From NCBI GenBank assembly GCA_945872355.1, contig CAMBZU010000030.1:1-38206 (forward strand): 38,206 bases of DNA, written 5' to 3'. The position numbers and the translations under genes are program-made. Shown here in pieces: positions 25,268-34,700 of the stretch. The notes under the pieces were generated by a model. The model searched no databases, had not been told where the DNA came from, and saw nothing but the letters and a program-made list of their open reading frames with translations. The DNA comes from Chitinophaga pinensis. Its GTDB lineage: Bacteria; Bacteroidota; Bacteroidia; UBA4408. Numbering within the stretch: the stretch's first letter is position 1; every line of letters begins with the position of its first letter.

Positions 25268-25732
25268 TTATAGCAAACTGAATTGTTTGCAGTGATGTTC
25301 AAAATGTTTATTTAATAAAAAGGTCCATTCTTCAAAATTTAATTCGCCAAAGAATGGATTAGTAATCATTTTTAGAGGCTTATTTTCAAATGCGTTTATA
25401 AAATCTAGGAGCTCTTTTTTCAATGCTTCAACAGCCTCTTGCATGTTTTTTTTTATTGCAGGCGTTGGAATTTCGGGCATTTGTATGTTTTTTGTATTTT
25501 CTTTAAAAGGCTTTTCGCTCAATATAAAACCGCGTAAACGTTCTAAATTGTCTAGAGGTGTCAAAAGTATTTCTTGCCTTTTGCCATTGGCTATGCTAAC
25601 CGAATCAATTAAATGCTCCACCATTTGTTGTGCATTTAAAACTCCCCAATTTCCTTTTTGTTCAGGCCTTAATTGCAACAATAAATCAGGTACTATGTTA
25701 GAGATAAAATTTAATTTTTGTGAATGGCTCAT
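25268..25732 (-). CDS. DinB/DUF1569-like protein
   Basis: A 154-residue soluble helical protein. The segment NAQQMVEHLIDSVSIANGKR and the C-terminal NPFFGELNFEEWTFLLNKHF with EHHCKQF resemble the DUF1569 branch of the DinB-like four-helix fold, in which three histidines can bind a metal; the histidines of VEHL and NKHFEHH are visible. No catalytic role is established. It is co-directional with the SET-domain gene and divergent from hemL, sharing a very short control region whose -7 boxes abut (25753-25768). Confidence 0.7.
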   Translation of the reverse strand: MSHSQKLNFISNIVPDLLLQLRPEQKGNWGVLNAQQMVEHLIDSVSIANGKRQEILLTPLDNLERLRGFILSEKPFKENTKNIQMPEIPTPAIKKNMQEAVEALKKELLDFINAFENKPLKMITNPFFGELNFEEWTFLLNKHFEHHCKQFSLL

Positions 25733-25768
25733 TTTGAAAAATTAAAGCGCATCAAAAGTATAACTTTG
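25733..25768. promoter_or_regulatory. Abutting divergent promoters of hemL and the DinB-like gene
   Basis: TAACTTTG (25761-25768) is a perfect plus-strand -7 box; TTTG at 25733-25736 lies 24 bases upstream, slightly wide. On the minus strand TACTTTTG (25753-25760) is also a perfect -7 box with no clear -33. The two boxes touch back to back, so RNA polymerase could open DNA in only one direction at a time. Predicted starts are about 25775 (hemL leader ~28 bases) and about 25746 (leader ~14 bases). Confidence 0.55.
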
Positions 25769-25802
25769 CATGCAACTTTTTATAATTATTATTAAATCAT
25801 AT

Positions 25803-27104
25803 ATGAATAGAAATAATTCAGAAGCATTATTTTTTAAAGCCAAATCCTATTTTCCTGGCGGTGTTAATAGTCCTGTTCGTGCCTTTCGCTCCGTTGGAGG
25901 CACGCCTCTTTTCATAAAAAAAGGCAAAGGAGCAATTATTTGGGATGCTGATGATAATGAGTTTATTGATTATTGCTGCTCTTGGGGTCCACTGATCTTA
26001 GGTCATGCTAACGATGGTGTTGTAAATGCTGTGATTGAAACTGTAAAGAATGGAAGCTCATTTGGGGCTCCAACAGCCTTGGAGAATGAACTTGCTGAAC
26101 TTATTTTATCATTTAATCATTTTATTGAAAAAATTCGATTTGTAAGCTCGGGAACTGAAGCTGTAATGAGTGCTATTAGATTAGCAAGGGCTTACACTGG
26201 CAGAAATAAAATTTTAAAATTTGAAGGCTGTTATCATGGTCATAGCGATTCATTGCTTGTAAAAGCAGGCTCTGGATTGGTAACCTTTGGTAATACTTCT
26301 TCTGCAGGTGTGCCCGAAGCTTTTGTAAATGAAACAATTGTTGTTGATTTGAATAATAGAGCCGCGGTCATTGAAGCATTTGAAAGGTTTAAAAATGAAA
26401 TTGCTTGTGTAATTATCGAACCTGTACCAGCCAATAATGGCTTGTTGTTGCAAGATAAAGATTTCTTAATTTTTCTAAGAGATATTTGTACTGAAAATAA
26501 AACATTATTGCTTTTTGATGAAGTGATTAGTGGCTTCAGACTCTGTTTTTGCGGCGCTGCAGGATATTACAGCATTAAACCCGATATTATAACTTACGGT
26601 AAAATTATTGGCGGGGGCCTACCCGTGGGTGCATACGGTGCTTCAAAGGAAATTATGGCTACAGTATCACCAGATGGGCCAATGTATCAAGCTGGTACTT
26701 TAAGTGGTAATCCTGTTGCTATGGCAGCTGGAATTGCCCAATTGAGCGCTTGCTTAAAACCAGGTTTTTACGATGAATTAGCGCTTAAAACAAGTTACTT
26801 AATTGATAAAATCAAAACATTAGCAAATGAGTCAAAAGTGTCTTTCAAATTTTTTAGCATTGGTAGTATTTTTTGGATTGCCTTTACAGATGCAGCAACT
26901 ATTCAATCAGCTTCAGAGATTGATGCCAATAGCATGAGATATTTTAGGCAATTACACACGTATTTATTAGAACATGGTATTTATTTAGGCCCTTCGGGTT
27001 ATGAAGTAGGATTTGTGAGTGAGGCACATTCTTATGAGCAGTTAGATAAAACAGCCTTTGCCTTTGCAAATGGGATTTTATCTTTAAATAAAATAGAAAA
27101 TTGA
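25803..27104 (+). CDS. hemL: Glutamate-1-semialdehyde 2,1-aminomutase
   Basis: This PLP enzyme converts glutamate 1-semialdehyde to 5-aminolevulinate for haem and other tetrapyrroles. The 433 residues have the standard length. Motifs are YFPGGVNSPVRAF, FVSSGTEAVMSAIRLARAYT, KFEGCYHGHSDS, LLFDEVISGFR and the Schiff-base lysine in YGKIIGGGLPVGAYG (K267). I chose ATG 25803 rather than an in-frame ATG at 25770. The extra MQLFIIIIKSY is not a family feature, and a start at 25770 would precede the predicted transcription start near 25775. An SDR gene follows after 31 bases. Confidence 0.96.
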   Translation: MNRNNSEALFFKAKSYFPGGVNSPVRAFRSVGGTPLFIKKGKGAIIWDADDNEFIDYCCSWGPLILGHANDGVVNAVIETVKNGSSFGAPTALENELAELILSFNHFIEKIRFVSSGTEAVMSAIRLARAYTGRNKILKFEGCYHGHSDSLLVKAGSGLVTFGNTSSAGVPEAFVNETIVVDLNNRAAVIEAFERFKNEIACVIIEPVPANNGLLLQDKDFLIFLRDICTENKTLLLFDEVISGFRLCFCGAAGYYSIKPDIITYGKIIGGGLPVGAYGASKEIMATVSPDGPMYQAGTLSGNPVAMAAGIAQLSACLKPGFYDELALKTSYLIDKIKTLANESKVSFKFFSIGSIFWIAFTDAATIQSASEIDANSMRYFRQLHTYLLEHGIYLGPSGYEVGFVSEAHSYEQLDKTAFAFANGILSLNKIEN

Positions 27105-27135
27105 AATTGATTTCAAAAAAATAAAAAATTTAAAA

Positions 27136-27837
27136 ATGAATATACAAGACATTAAAGCAATTGTTACGGGTGGAAGCTCAGGAATAGGATTAGAAATAGC
27201 AAAGCAACTTATTGAAAAAGGCGCTCAGGTAATGATAACTGGGAGGGATGAAAGCAAACTAAAAAATGCTGCATCGCTTATAGGCGCTCACTATGCAGTT
27301 GCCGATGCCAGCAAGGAGGCACAAGTAATTGCTGCATTTGAACAAGCTAAATCAATAATGAAAGGTTACAATGTTTTAGTGAACAATGCTGCTTATGGCG
27401 CATTCGGATTGCTTAAAGACCAAGATACAAAAATATTTGAACAACTTTTAGCAACAAATGTAACAGGTGCAATGATTGCGGGAAGAGAGGCAGCAAAACA
27501 TTTTATTGAAAACAATTTTGGCAATATTGTAAATATTTCAAGCACGGCAGGAAATGCTGGTTTTGCAGGGGGTACAGCCTATGTTGCTAGTAAGTTTGCA
27601 TTAAAAGGAATGACCGAATGTTGGCGCGCAGAGCTTCGAAAATCAAATATTAGAGTGATGCTTGTGAACCCAAGTGAAGTGCAAACTCCATTTTACCAAG
27701 CACTTGGTGGAGAGCGGCCTTTTAATGCTACAAAGTTGGAAGCATCTGAAATTGCTCATTTGGTTTTAGCAATGCTTACCATGCGCGATGTTGGATTTAT
27801 TACAGAAGCCACTGTTTTTGCCACAAACCCACAATAA
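27136..27837 (+). CDS. Short-chain dehydrogenase/reductase
   Basis: A classical SDR of 233 residues. The cofactor loop TGGSSGIG (11-18) is followed by TGRDESKL, whose Arg suggests NADPH preference. NNAAYG (83-88) marks the fold, and the catalytic set is Ser in NISSTAG (135/136), Y149 and K153 (YVASK). The C terminus is that of 3-ketoacyl-ACP reductase-like proteins. The substrate is not predictable. It lies between hemL and a thioredoxin-like gene with short gaps, so they probably share a transcript. The stop is 4 bases from the next ATG. Confidence 0.93.
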   Translation: MNIQDIKAIVTGGSSGIGLEIAKQLIEKGAQVMITGRDESKLKNAASLIGAHYAVADASKEAQVIAAFEQAKSIMKGYNVLVNNAAYGAFGLLKDQDTKIFEQLLATNVTGAMIAGREAAKHFIENNFGNIVNISSTAGNAGFAGGTAYVASKFALKGMTECWRAELRKSNIRVMLVNPSEVQTPFYQALGGERPFNATKLEASEIAHLVLAMLTMRDVGFITEATVFATNPQ

Positions 27838-27841
27838 ATTT

Positions 27842-28444
27842 ATGAAAATTACAGAAAATATTATTCAGCAAAGCTTGGCTTACGAAAGTTATAGGAATTT
27901 GATTGAAAGCCTTTTTAAAGAAGGTAAATCAACTGGAATAACGCAAAGCGAAGAGTTATTGCATTACAGTGAATTAAATATTCACAGAATGAATAGAGTT
28001 GAAAAAACAACTGTTTTAAATGAAGATTTAAAAGTTGAATTAGGTAAAATTAAAAGCCCACAAATTTGGCTTGTGCTTACTGAAGGTTGGTGCGGGGATG
28101 CAGCACAATCAATACCTGTATTTAATTCAATTGAAAAGAGTTTTCCTAATATCCAATTCCGACTTGTTTTGAGAGATGAAAACTTAGATTTAATGGATCA
28201 GTTTTTAACGAATGGAGGAAGGGCAGTTCCTAAATTATTAATTTTAGATGCCTCAAACTATGAATTATTAGCACACTGGGGGCCGCGGCCGCAAGAAGCT
28301 ACAAAGCTAATTAATGAAATGAAAGCATTGAATATTGAGTTTGCTGAAATTAAAGAAAAACTGCACTTGTGGTACGCTAAAAATAGGAGTCAAGCATTGC
28401 AAGCTGAGCTTTTAAATATCATAACTAAGATTGTAGAAAATTAA
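27842..28444 (+). CDS. Thioredoxin-fold protein with one active-site cysteine
   Basis: A 200-residue cytoplasmic protein of the 'thioredoxin family' common in Bacteroidota. The fold is recognised from WLVLTEGWCGDAAQSIPVFN (76-95), FRLVLRDENLDLMDQFL and GGRAVPKLLILD with the cis-proline. The CxxC site is WCGDA: the first cysteine (C84) is kept and the second is alanine, so it cannot act as a normal dithiol reductase. I chose ATG 27842; an upstream frame start at 27788 lies inside the SDR gene and adds non-family residues. Role unknown; probably co-transcribed with hemL and the SDR gene. Confidence 0.88.
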   Translation: MKITENIIQQSLAYESYRNLIESLFKEGKSTGITQSEELLHYSELNIHRMNRVEKTTVLNEDLKVELGKIKSPQIWLVLTEGWCGDAAQSIPVFNSIEKSFPNIQFRLVLRDENLDLMDQFLTNGGRAVPKLLILDASNYELLAHWGPRPQEATKLINEMKALNIEFAEIKEKLHLWYAKNRSQALQAELLNIITKIVEN

Positions 28445-28463
28445 GGTTTGAATTTTATTGAAT

Positions 28464-28994
28464 CTATTTTCTCCGGTAAATTTGTGTCCAGCTATAAAGT
28501 AATAAAAAGGTAAAAAGCAGTCCAAAAATAATTCCTGAAAAGGCATTTAAATCTTCAACTTCATTGTTGTAGAGATCGCGTATAGAAAGGAAGATGGCAA
28601 ATAATCCTACCAAAATTAAGCTTGCAAACATCCAGTTTTCCATGGCAGTAAAGTTGGGTTTTTCTTCTTTTTTAGTTTTTTTTGTATAGGCTTTACCTTG
28701 GGCATTAGGTGTTGAACTTCGATAGGCAGTACCGTATTTACGACCTTTATCTTGTGTATATTTATTGTCAAGTTTTACTTCTTTTCCTGAAGCGTAATAA
28801 AAATCATAATGTCTTTTTTTTGAAGCATTGCCTAGCGTTCTATATGCTTCATTAACATCTCTAAATAAGGCTGTTGCATCACTAGCATTATTAATATCAG
28901 GGTGGTATTTTAATGCCAATTTACGATAGGCTCTTTTAATTTCAACCTCTGTTGAATTGCGATTAATTTCTAGTATGTGATAATAGTCTTTCAA
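28464..28994 (-). CDS. J-domain protein with C-terminal membrane segments
   Basis: A 176-residue DnaJ-like co-chaperone. The J domain occupies residues 1-66: MKDYYHILEINRNSTEVEIK, then LALKYHPDINN with the HPD motif that stimulates DnaK, and AYRTLGNASKKRHYDFYY. A charged linker (KKTKKEEKP) leads to two membrane helices, NWMFASLILVGLFAIFLSI and FSGIIFGLLFTFLLLYSW. There is no Gly/Phe region and no zinc centre, so it is a membrane-anchored J protein that recruits DnaK to the membrane rather than a general DnaJ. It has a good upstream -7 box and a convergent neighbour on the left. Confidence 0.93.
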   Translation of the reverse strand: MKDYYHILEINRNSTEVEIKRAYRKLALKYHPDINNASDATALFRDVNEAYRTLGNASKKRHYDFYYASGKEVKLDNKYTQDKGRKYGTAYRSSTPNAQGKAYTKKTKKEEKPNFTAMENWMFASLILVGLFAIFLSIRDLYNNEVEDLNAFSGIIFGLLFTFLLLYSWTQIYRRK

Positions 28995-29029
28995 AATAAT
29001 CCTTAAAAATAGTATTTATTAAAATTAAT

Positions 29030-29060
29030 CAAACGTAATGCGAAATATTTGGGTTTAAAA
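29030..29060 (-). promoter_or_regulatory. Probable promoter of the J-domain gene
   Basis: On the minus strand TACGTTTG (29030-29037) fits TAnnTTTG exactly, and TTTT (29057-29060), 19 bases upstream, matches the -33 TTTG at three of four bases. The expected transcription start is near 29023, giving a leader of about 29 bases before the ATG at 28994. Confidence 0.45.
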
Positions 29061-29143
29061 ATATAAATATGAGACACTAAAAAAACTAAATCATCGTTTA
29101 TTCAGCAATTTTTCTTTTTTTTGTTTCCTGAAACATACAATAA

Positions 29144-29863
29144 ATGATTAAAAAATTATCCATTATAATACCTGCTTACAATGAGGGCAGAACCATCCAT
29201 TTGATTCTTGACAAAGTGCGTCAGGTTAATTTATTAAACAATATTCAAAAGGAGGTAATTATTGTAAATGATGCTTCTAGTGATAATACCAAAGATGCAA
29301 TTGAGAATTACATAAGTCAATATGGAAAAGAAATGCATATTAGTTTGTTTAACCAAGAAGTTAACCAAGGCAAAGGCGCTGCAATTCATAAAGGGATAGA
29401 ATTAGCCACAGGCGAGTTTTTAATTGTTCAAGATGCAGATTTAGAATATGATCCGGAGGAATTTAATATTTTATTAAAACCAGTTATTGATGGCTATGCT
29501 GATGTGGTTTATGGCTCTCGTTTTATGGGAGGTAACCCGCATCGTATTTTGTTTTTTTGGCACACCATAGGCAATAAATTTTTGACTTTCTTAAGCAATA
29601 TGTTTACCAATTTGAATCTTACAGATATGGAAACTTGTTACAAATTATTTGACTCAAAAATTGCCAAAGGTTTAAAATTAAAGGAAAAGCGTTTTGGTTT
29701 TGAGCCCGAGGTTACGGCCAAAGTTTCAAAAGTGCCTAAAATTAGAATTTATGAAGTTGGCATTTCTTATTATGGTAGAACTTATGAAGAAGGGAAAAAA
29801 ATTGGCCCAATTGATGGTTTTAGAGCTATTTATTGCATCTTAAAGTACAATATTTTCTCTTAA
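29144..29863 (+). CDS. Glycosyltransferase family 2 (polyprenyl-phosphate sugar synthase-like)
   Basis: A GT-A fold glycosyltransferase of 239 residues. It starts KKLSIIIPAYNEGRTI, has EVIIVNDASSDNTKDAI, NQGKGAAIHKGIELATGEF and the metal-binding VQDADLEYDPEE (DxD). The region YGSRFMGGNPHRI and MTFD-like DMETCYKLFD resemble dolichol/polyprenyl-phosphate mannose or glucose synthases that load a lipid carrier. No C-terminal membrane helices are seen, so it would be a peripheral enzyme. It stands alone between the divergent J-domain gene and a 320-base spacer. Sugar specificity is unknown. Confidence 0.93.
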   Translation: MIKKLSIIIPAYNEGRTIHLILDKVRQVNLLNNIQKEVIIVNDASSDNTKDAIENYISQYGKEMHISLFNQEVNQGKGAAIHKGIELATGEFLIVQDADLEYDPEEFNILLKPVIDGYADVVYGSRFMGGNPHRILFFWHTIGNKFLTFLSNMFTNLNLTDMETCYKLFDSKIAKGLKLKEKRFGFEPEVTAKVSKVPKIRIYEVGISYYGRTYEEGKKIGPIDGFRAIYCILKYNIFS

Positions 29864-30183
29864 CATCATTCAAAATTTATCTAATAGAAAAGGGAATAAA
29901 TACGATTGCTCAAATTTTGTGATATAATACCGATGTGAAATAAGTAATGGCCCAAATTTGTTTCACAGCATTTGTCCCAAACTTTTTTCCGATTGGCATT
30001 TACCAATGTAAGATTTTAAATTATTGGCATAATTTATAAATCACGTTGGTATAATTTTGGGTTTAAATTAAGCCAAATTAAACCGAATAATTTTACTTAG
30101 TTATATTAATGCTAATTGTTGCGCGTATTTCCTTTCGCATTAGCAGTAAATAAAGCTTACATTGTAGGCTTAAATTTATTGTA
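29864..30183. other. 320-base spacer with several inverted repeats
   Basis: No gene-like frame is seen. Visible elements: GTGAAA (29935-29940) paired with TTTCAC (29961-29966); a -7-like TAATTTTG (30052-30059); TGCTAAT (30110-30116) paired with ATTAGCA (30139-30145); and an 8-bp triloop hairpin AAGCTTAC-ATT-GTAGGCTT (30153-30171), including one G-T pair, ending 12 bases before the ATG of the next gene. TTAAGCC (30068-30074) could instead pair with GGCTTAA (30167-30173). A structured leader is possible, but AT-rich DNA gives such pairs by chance. Confidence 0.45.
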
Positions 30184-30483
30184 ATGGATGATAAACTTCC
30201 TAAAGGTTGGGAACTAATTGAAGAGTGGGAGGGGAGTTTTATTTTTGAAAATTCAAAATTAAGTTTTAGTGTGAATATCGACTTTGAAGCGCTACTTAAA
30301 GAGCCTTACACCATTGAGTTTTTGCACACTAAAGGTTATTTAAAATTGGTAAATTTTGATGAAGGTGTATATAAAGTAACTGCATTAAACGAGGCAGAAG
30401 CACTGCAAAAGGCCCTACTTATGATGAGTTTTATCAATAAAAATATTCAGTGGCTGCTTTCTACCCAAAGTAAAATGGAGTAA
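30184..30483 (+). CDS. Hypothetical 99-residue protein
   Basis: I do not recognise this protein. The frame starts MDDKLPKGWELIEEWEGSFI and ends QWLLSTQSKME. It is acidic, soluble, without signal peptide, membrane segment or cysteines, with a plausible mix of beta strands (SFIFENSKLSFSVNIDF) and a C-terminal helix (EAEALQKALLMMSFINKN). The composition and the lack of a stronger overlapping frame argue that it is real. It stands alone, with a possibly structured leader upstream and a convergent neighbour downstream. Confidence 0.65.
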   Translation: MDDKLPKGWELIEEWEGSFIFENSKLSFSVNIDFEALLKEPYTIEFLHTKGYLKLVNFDEGVYKVTALNEAEALQKALLMMSFINKNIQWLLSTQSKME

Positions 30484-30663
30484 TAGCTTAAATTTAACTG
30501 AATTCATCATTGTCATTCGGTATTAGGAAGCTACAATCTGTTGAGCTATTTATTTTGAGGTTAACCGTATTCACAAATGGTATGATCCATTGCTTTCTTA
30601 GTTCTGAAGCATATAACCCCTTTACTATGATGAGTTGTAGAAATTTTGTCAACTATTATTTAT

Positions 30664-30690
30664 ACCATTGCTTTTTAATAAATGGTTTTT
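30664..30690 (+). terminator. Weak terminator-like hairpin
   Basis: ACCATT (30664-30669) and AATGGT (30681-30686) form a 6-bp stem with an 11-base loop followed by TTTT. It lies 180 bases after the stop of the 99-residue gene and before the convergent T9SS cargo gene. The stem is short and AT-rich, so it is only a candidate. The rest of the 30484-30753 spacer shows a 62-codon frame (30510-30698) without gene-like features. Confidence 0.25.
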
Positions 30691-30753
30691 ATGAGTAAAT
30701 AATTAACAAATAATCTGAGCATAAAAAAAGTTGTAACTAAGGAAAAATTGCCC

Positions 30754-31620
30754 TTAATTTTTAACCAATTTTTTAATCACGGTTTCGTTAGGTGATCCTA
30801 TTTTTAAAAAATAAATACCACTTTCAAAGGCACTAATATCTATTGATTCGCTTGTACTATTGTGATTGTAATTTTTCGAATAAACGATTTTTCCATAAAC
30901 ATCATAAACACTTAAAGTCCCATCATTTTTAAATGGTAAATAATTAATGGTGATTACATCTTTACTTGGGTTTGGATATAATATAACCTTATTACTGGTA
31001 TGCAAATTTGATAAACCTGTTGTGATTAAATAGTCGAACCCAAAATCTTGCCAAGTTGTACTGCCAAAACCTGTTTGCGCAAGGGCAGCAGTATCGGCAC
31101 TAATTAGCTTTTGCGTGCTATTGGTATTTCCAATCGTTCCAAAATTGGCAGCGGTGGTATTATAAAACTGTATTTCAACAATCAGTGTTTTTGAACTATC
31201 GTATATAAATGGCGTTTGCAAATCAATGCCAAACCAATCGCCCTGCACTCCTGCCGGAATAGTATATGCACTATCAAATCTTACAGTTGTTAATCCGGTA
31301 AAAAATAATGTGTCTGAAGTAAATACAGTATCAATTGTTTGTCCCAATTTAATAGTAAAAGGACTTAAATCATGTGAGGTAGTAATTCCTGTAGAACCAT
31401 AACGATAGTATATTTTAGTGATTTCACCATTAAAAGGCAAACTGTTAAAATCAGAGGGCTTATATAAGCATTGCGATTTTCTTGCATTGGTAGCGCCCAG
31501 TAAAAATGTGCTATTACTCGTGTTCAGGCCTTTATAAATTGATTGCGCATTGCAATTTTCAAATCTAAAAACGAGCAAATAAAAAATAAAAAATACACTA
31601 ACTAAAATCTTGTTGATCAT
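30754..31620 (-). CDS. Secreted protein with type IX sorting domain
   Basis: A 288-residue exported protein. It has a signal peptide (ILVSVFFIFYLLVFRFENCNA, cut before Q) and a C-terminal type A sorting domain of about 75 residues: VILYPNPSKDVITINYL, LSVYDVYGKIVYSKN, GIYFLKI and the final VIKKLVKN. The type IX secretion system would move it across the outer membrane and attach or release it. The middle part (GATNARKSQCLYKP, then beta-rich segments such as GDWFGIDLQTPFIYDSSKTL) resembles beta-sandwich modules in other cargo but shows no enzyme motif. It is on the same strand as the Asp-box protein upstream, 101 bases away. Confidence 0.9.
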   Translation of the reverse strand: MINKILVSVFFIFYLLVFRFENCNAQSIYKGLNTSNSTFLLGATNARKSQCLYKPSDFNSLPFNGEITKIYYRYGSTGITTSHDLSPFTIKLGQTIDTVFTSDTLFFTGLTTVRFDSAYTIPAGVQGDWFGIDLQTPFIYDSSKTLIVEIQFYNTTAANFGTIGNTNSTQKLISADTAALAQTGFGSTTWQDFGFDYLITTGLSNLHTSNKVILYPNPSKDVITINYLPFKNDGTLSVYDVYGKIVYSKNYNHNSTSESIDISAFESGIYFLKIGSPNETVIKKLVKN

Positions 31621-31721
31621 ACTGTTTTAAGGTTAGTTTATCAATTTAGTAAAAGTAATTATTTGAATAGCTATATCTAACTAAATCAAGGAGCAATATT
31701 CACATTCTTAAAGTTGATAAT

Positions 31722-34700
31722 TTATTTCAATTTATCAAACTCAGCCCTACTCATCAAAGCAAGTTCAGGTTTTCCAGCAGCTTTTAATGCAATATTTAAA
31801 TTATTCAAATGCTTTGTATCCACAGCAGCATAAGCATTTGCATTGTCTTTAATATCCTTTTCAAAACTTGTAGATTTTTCAAATTGCGTTGCACTTGGCC
31901 TGCCATCATAGCTCACTACTTGAATATAAACATTACTCAATTTATCGCGTAAATAATTATTGCCATCATTAATCAAACCTTCTTTTGTATTTACAACCAG
32001 CTTGCGTTGTGTTTCTAATTTATCAGCATACTCAACCAACATTTTCTTTACTTTTTCATTCGTTACTAATTCCTTTTCTAACACTTTTAATTTATCGCGT
32101 AAATCAACATGACTATTTACAGTGTATGTAAACTCATTGCATTGGTTGTAAAGTTTCATCATCAACTCATGTCTTGCATCTTTGTCTGCAGCACTGTGTT
32201 GGCTTTTAGGATTATGAATAATTGTAAATGGAATAAAAGTGGTGTCTGTTTCCTTAACCACTTTTAATTGGTAGTTACCTGCTTTTAATGGTGCTCCATA
32301 AAATCCAGCATAAGCAGGTGATGGGCCTGTAGGCATTTTTGGGGCTTTAATTTGTAAATCAATTTCAAGCAAATTAATTCCTTTTCTTTTGCTCGCCGTT
32401 TTTGTGCTGATTAATTGCTTCTTATCATCTAAAACCTCAACATAAAAATCACCGTTCATGTGTTTCTTCTGCAAATAATAAGTCAATACAAAGCCCGATT
32501 TAGGATTTACAAAGCCATTCTCATCATCACCAAAACTAATAGCATCAAATCCAAATTCTGGATAAAAATAAGGCTTTAAAGGAAATGCATAAAACTTGCT
32601 ATTGATAACTTCCTCTGTAAGCAATCTAATAGATGTTAGATCGTCAATAATCATAATTCCCCTTCCGTGCGTAGCTAATATTAAATCGTTTGTTGTTGGG
32701 TGAATAGCAATGTCTCTTATGGCCACATTGGGTACATTGTTGTTGTGGTCTAATTGCGCCCATTGAATGCCTCCATCTAAACTTACAAACAATCCAAACT
32801 CTGAACCTACAAAAAGCAAGTTTTTATTTTTAAAATCTTCTCTTACAACATGGCAATAACCTTTAATAGTGCTTGCTCCAAGTCTTGCCCAAGTTAAACC
32901 AAAGTCGGTGGTTTTATATACATAAGCATTTATATCACCTTGCGTATGATTATCAAAAGTAACATAAGCAGTGCCTTCATTAAACCTACTCGCTTCAATA
33001 GTACTAACCCAAGCAAATGCAGGTAATTCCTTGATGTTTTTCACCAAATTACTCCAAGTTTTTCCTCCATCTTTTGTCAATTGCACATTGCCATCATCTG
33101 TTCCAACCCAAACAATTTTTTCATTTAATGGTGATTCTGAAATAGTATAAATTGTACAATGATTTTCGGCACTGCTATTGTCAGAAGTCAATCCACCACT
33201 GTCTTCCTGTTTTTGTTTTGAAGGATCATTCGTTGTTAAATCAGGCGATATTTTTTCCCATGAATCTCCTTTATTGTTAGAAACAAATAAATATTGAGCT
33301 GCATAGTAAAGTTTGTTTTTGTTGGTCGGACTTGTACAAATTGGCGTATTCCAATTATATCTATACCTTGGCTGTCCTGCCATTTCTAGTGGTTTTATAC
33401 TCTTTCCTGTTTTTGTAGTTTTGTTATAACGTTGCAATTCTCCGCCTTGCGATTCGCTGTAAACAAAATTATTATCTGCTGGGTCGGGCACAACCCAAAA
33501 GCCATCGCCCCATCCAACGGTGCTCCAATTTCTATTGCTAATACTTCCTGTAAGTGTTCTCGATGGACCCATCCATGAACCATTATCTTGGAGTCCACCA
33601 TAAACATTATAGTTTTCTTCATTATCAAATGCTACATGGTAAAATTGCCCTACAGGTAAGTTTTTATGTTGGATAAAATGCGAACCTCTATCATAACTAG
33701 TGTATACACCTCCATCTGTAACAGCAACAATATTATCAGTGTTATTTGGATTAATCCAAAGGTCATGATAATCACCATGTGCGCCACCTCTAAATGGTGT
33801 AAATGATTTACCACCATCAGTACTCACAAGCATGGTTAAACCTGCTCTGTAAATACGATTGGGATCTTTAGGATCAGCAATTAATTTTGCAAAGTAAAAT
33901 GGTCTTTCAATAATATAGTTGTGCGTGCCTGTTTTAACCCAAGTTTCACCTTTGTCGCTGCTGCGATAAATGGCTGTTTCTTTTGATTCAATAGTAGCAT
34001 ATAATACACTAGCATCAGCAGGGGAAACAGCCAAGTCAATACGTCCTAAATTACCAGTGGGTATGCCATTGCTTAATTTTTTCCATGTAGTTCCACCGTC
34101 AATTGATTTATATATACCTCCATTTTTACCACCTGAATTAAAAGAATAAGCCTTTCTTCTAAATTCCCAAGCAGCGGCATAAATGATCTCTGGATTTGTG
34201 GGATCTACTGCTAAGTCGGAAATACCAGTTTGTGGATTGATGTAAAGAATTTTTTTCCATGTTACACCACCATCGGTAGTTTTGTACAAACCTCTGTCTT
34301 CACTATCGTTCCATAAAGCGCCGGGAGCAGCAGCATATACAATATTATTATCTTTTGGATGAATGTAAATTTTACTGATTCTTTCCGTTTTTTCAAGTCC
34401 TAATTTTTTCCAATTTTCACCTCCATCAGTGCTTTTATATATGCCATCACCAACAGATACGCTGTTTCTTGTCCATGTTTCACCTGTGCCTGCCCAAATA
34501 GTATCAGGGTGCGCTTGATCAATACAAATGGCTCCAATGCTTTGATTGTGTTTTTCAAAAACGGGTTTGTAAGTAACACCAAAATCTAATGTTTTCCAGA
34601 TACCTCCACCAGCAGTACCAACGTATAAAATTCCTTGTTTATTATTCACTCCATCTATACATGCAACCCTGCCGCTCATTACAGAAGGCCCCAAATGCCT

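Noticed and set aside
30510-30698. 62-codon frame between the 99-residue gene and the T9SS cargo gene
   Set aside because: Residue composition is unlike a folded protein, no homology is recalled, and it overlaps a weak hairpin; it is probably a chance frame in an AT-rich spacer.
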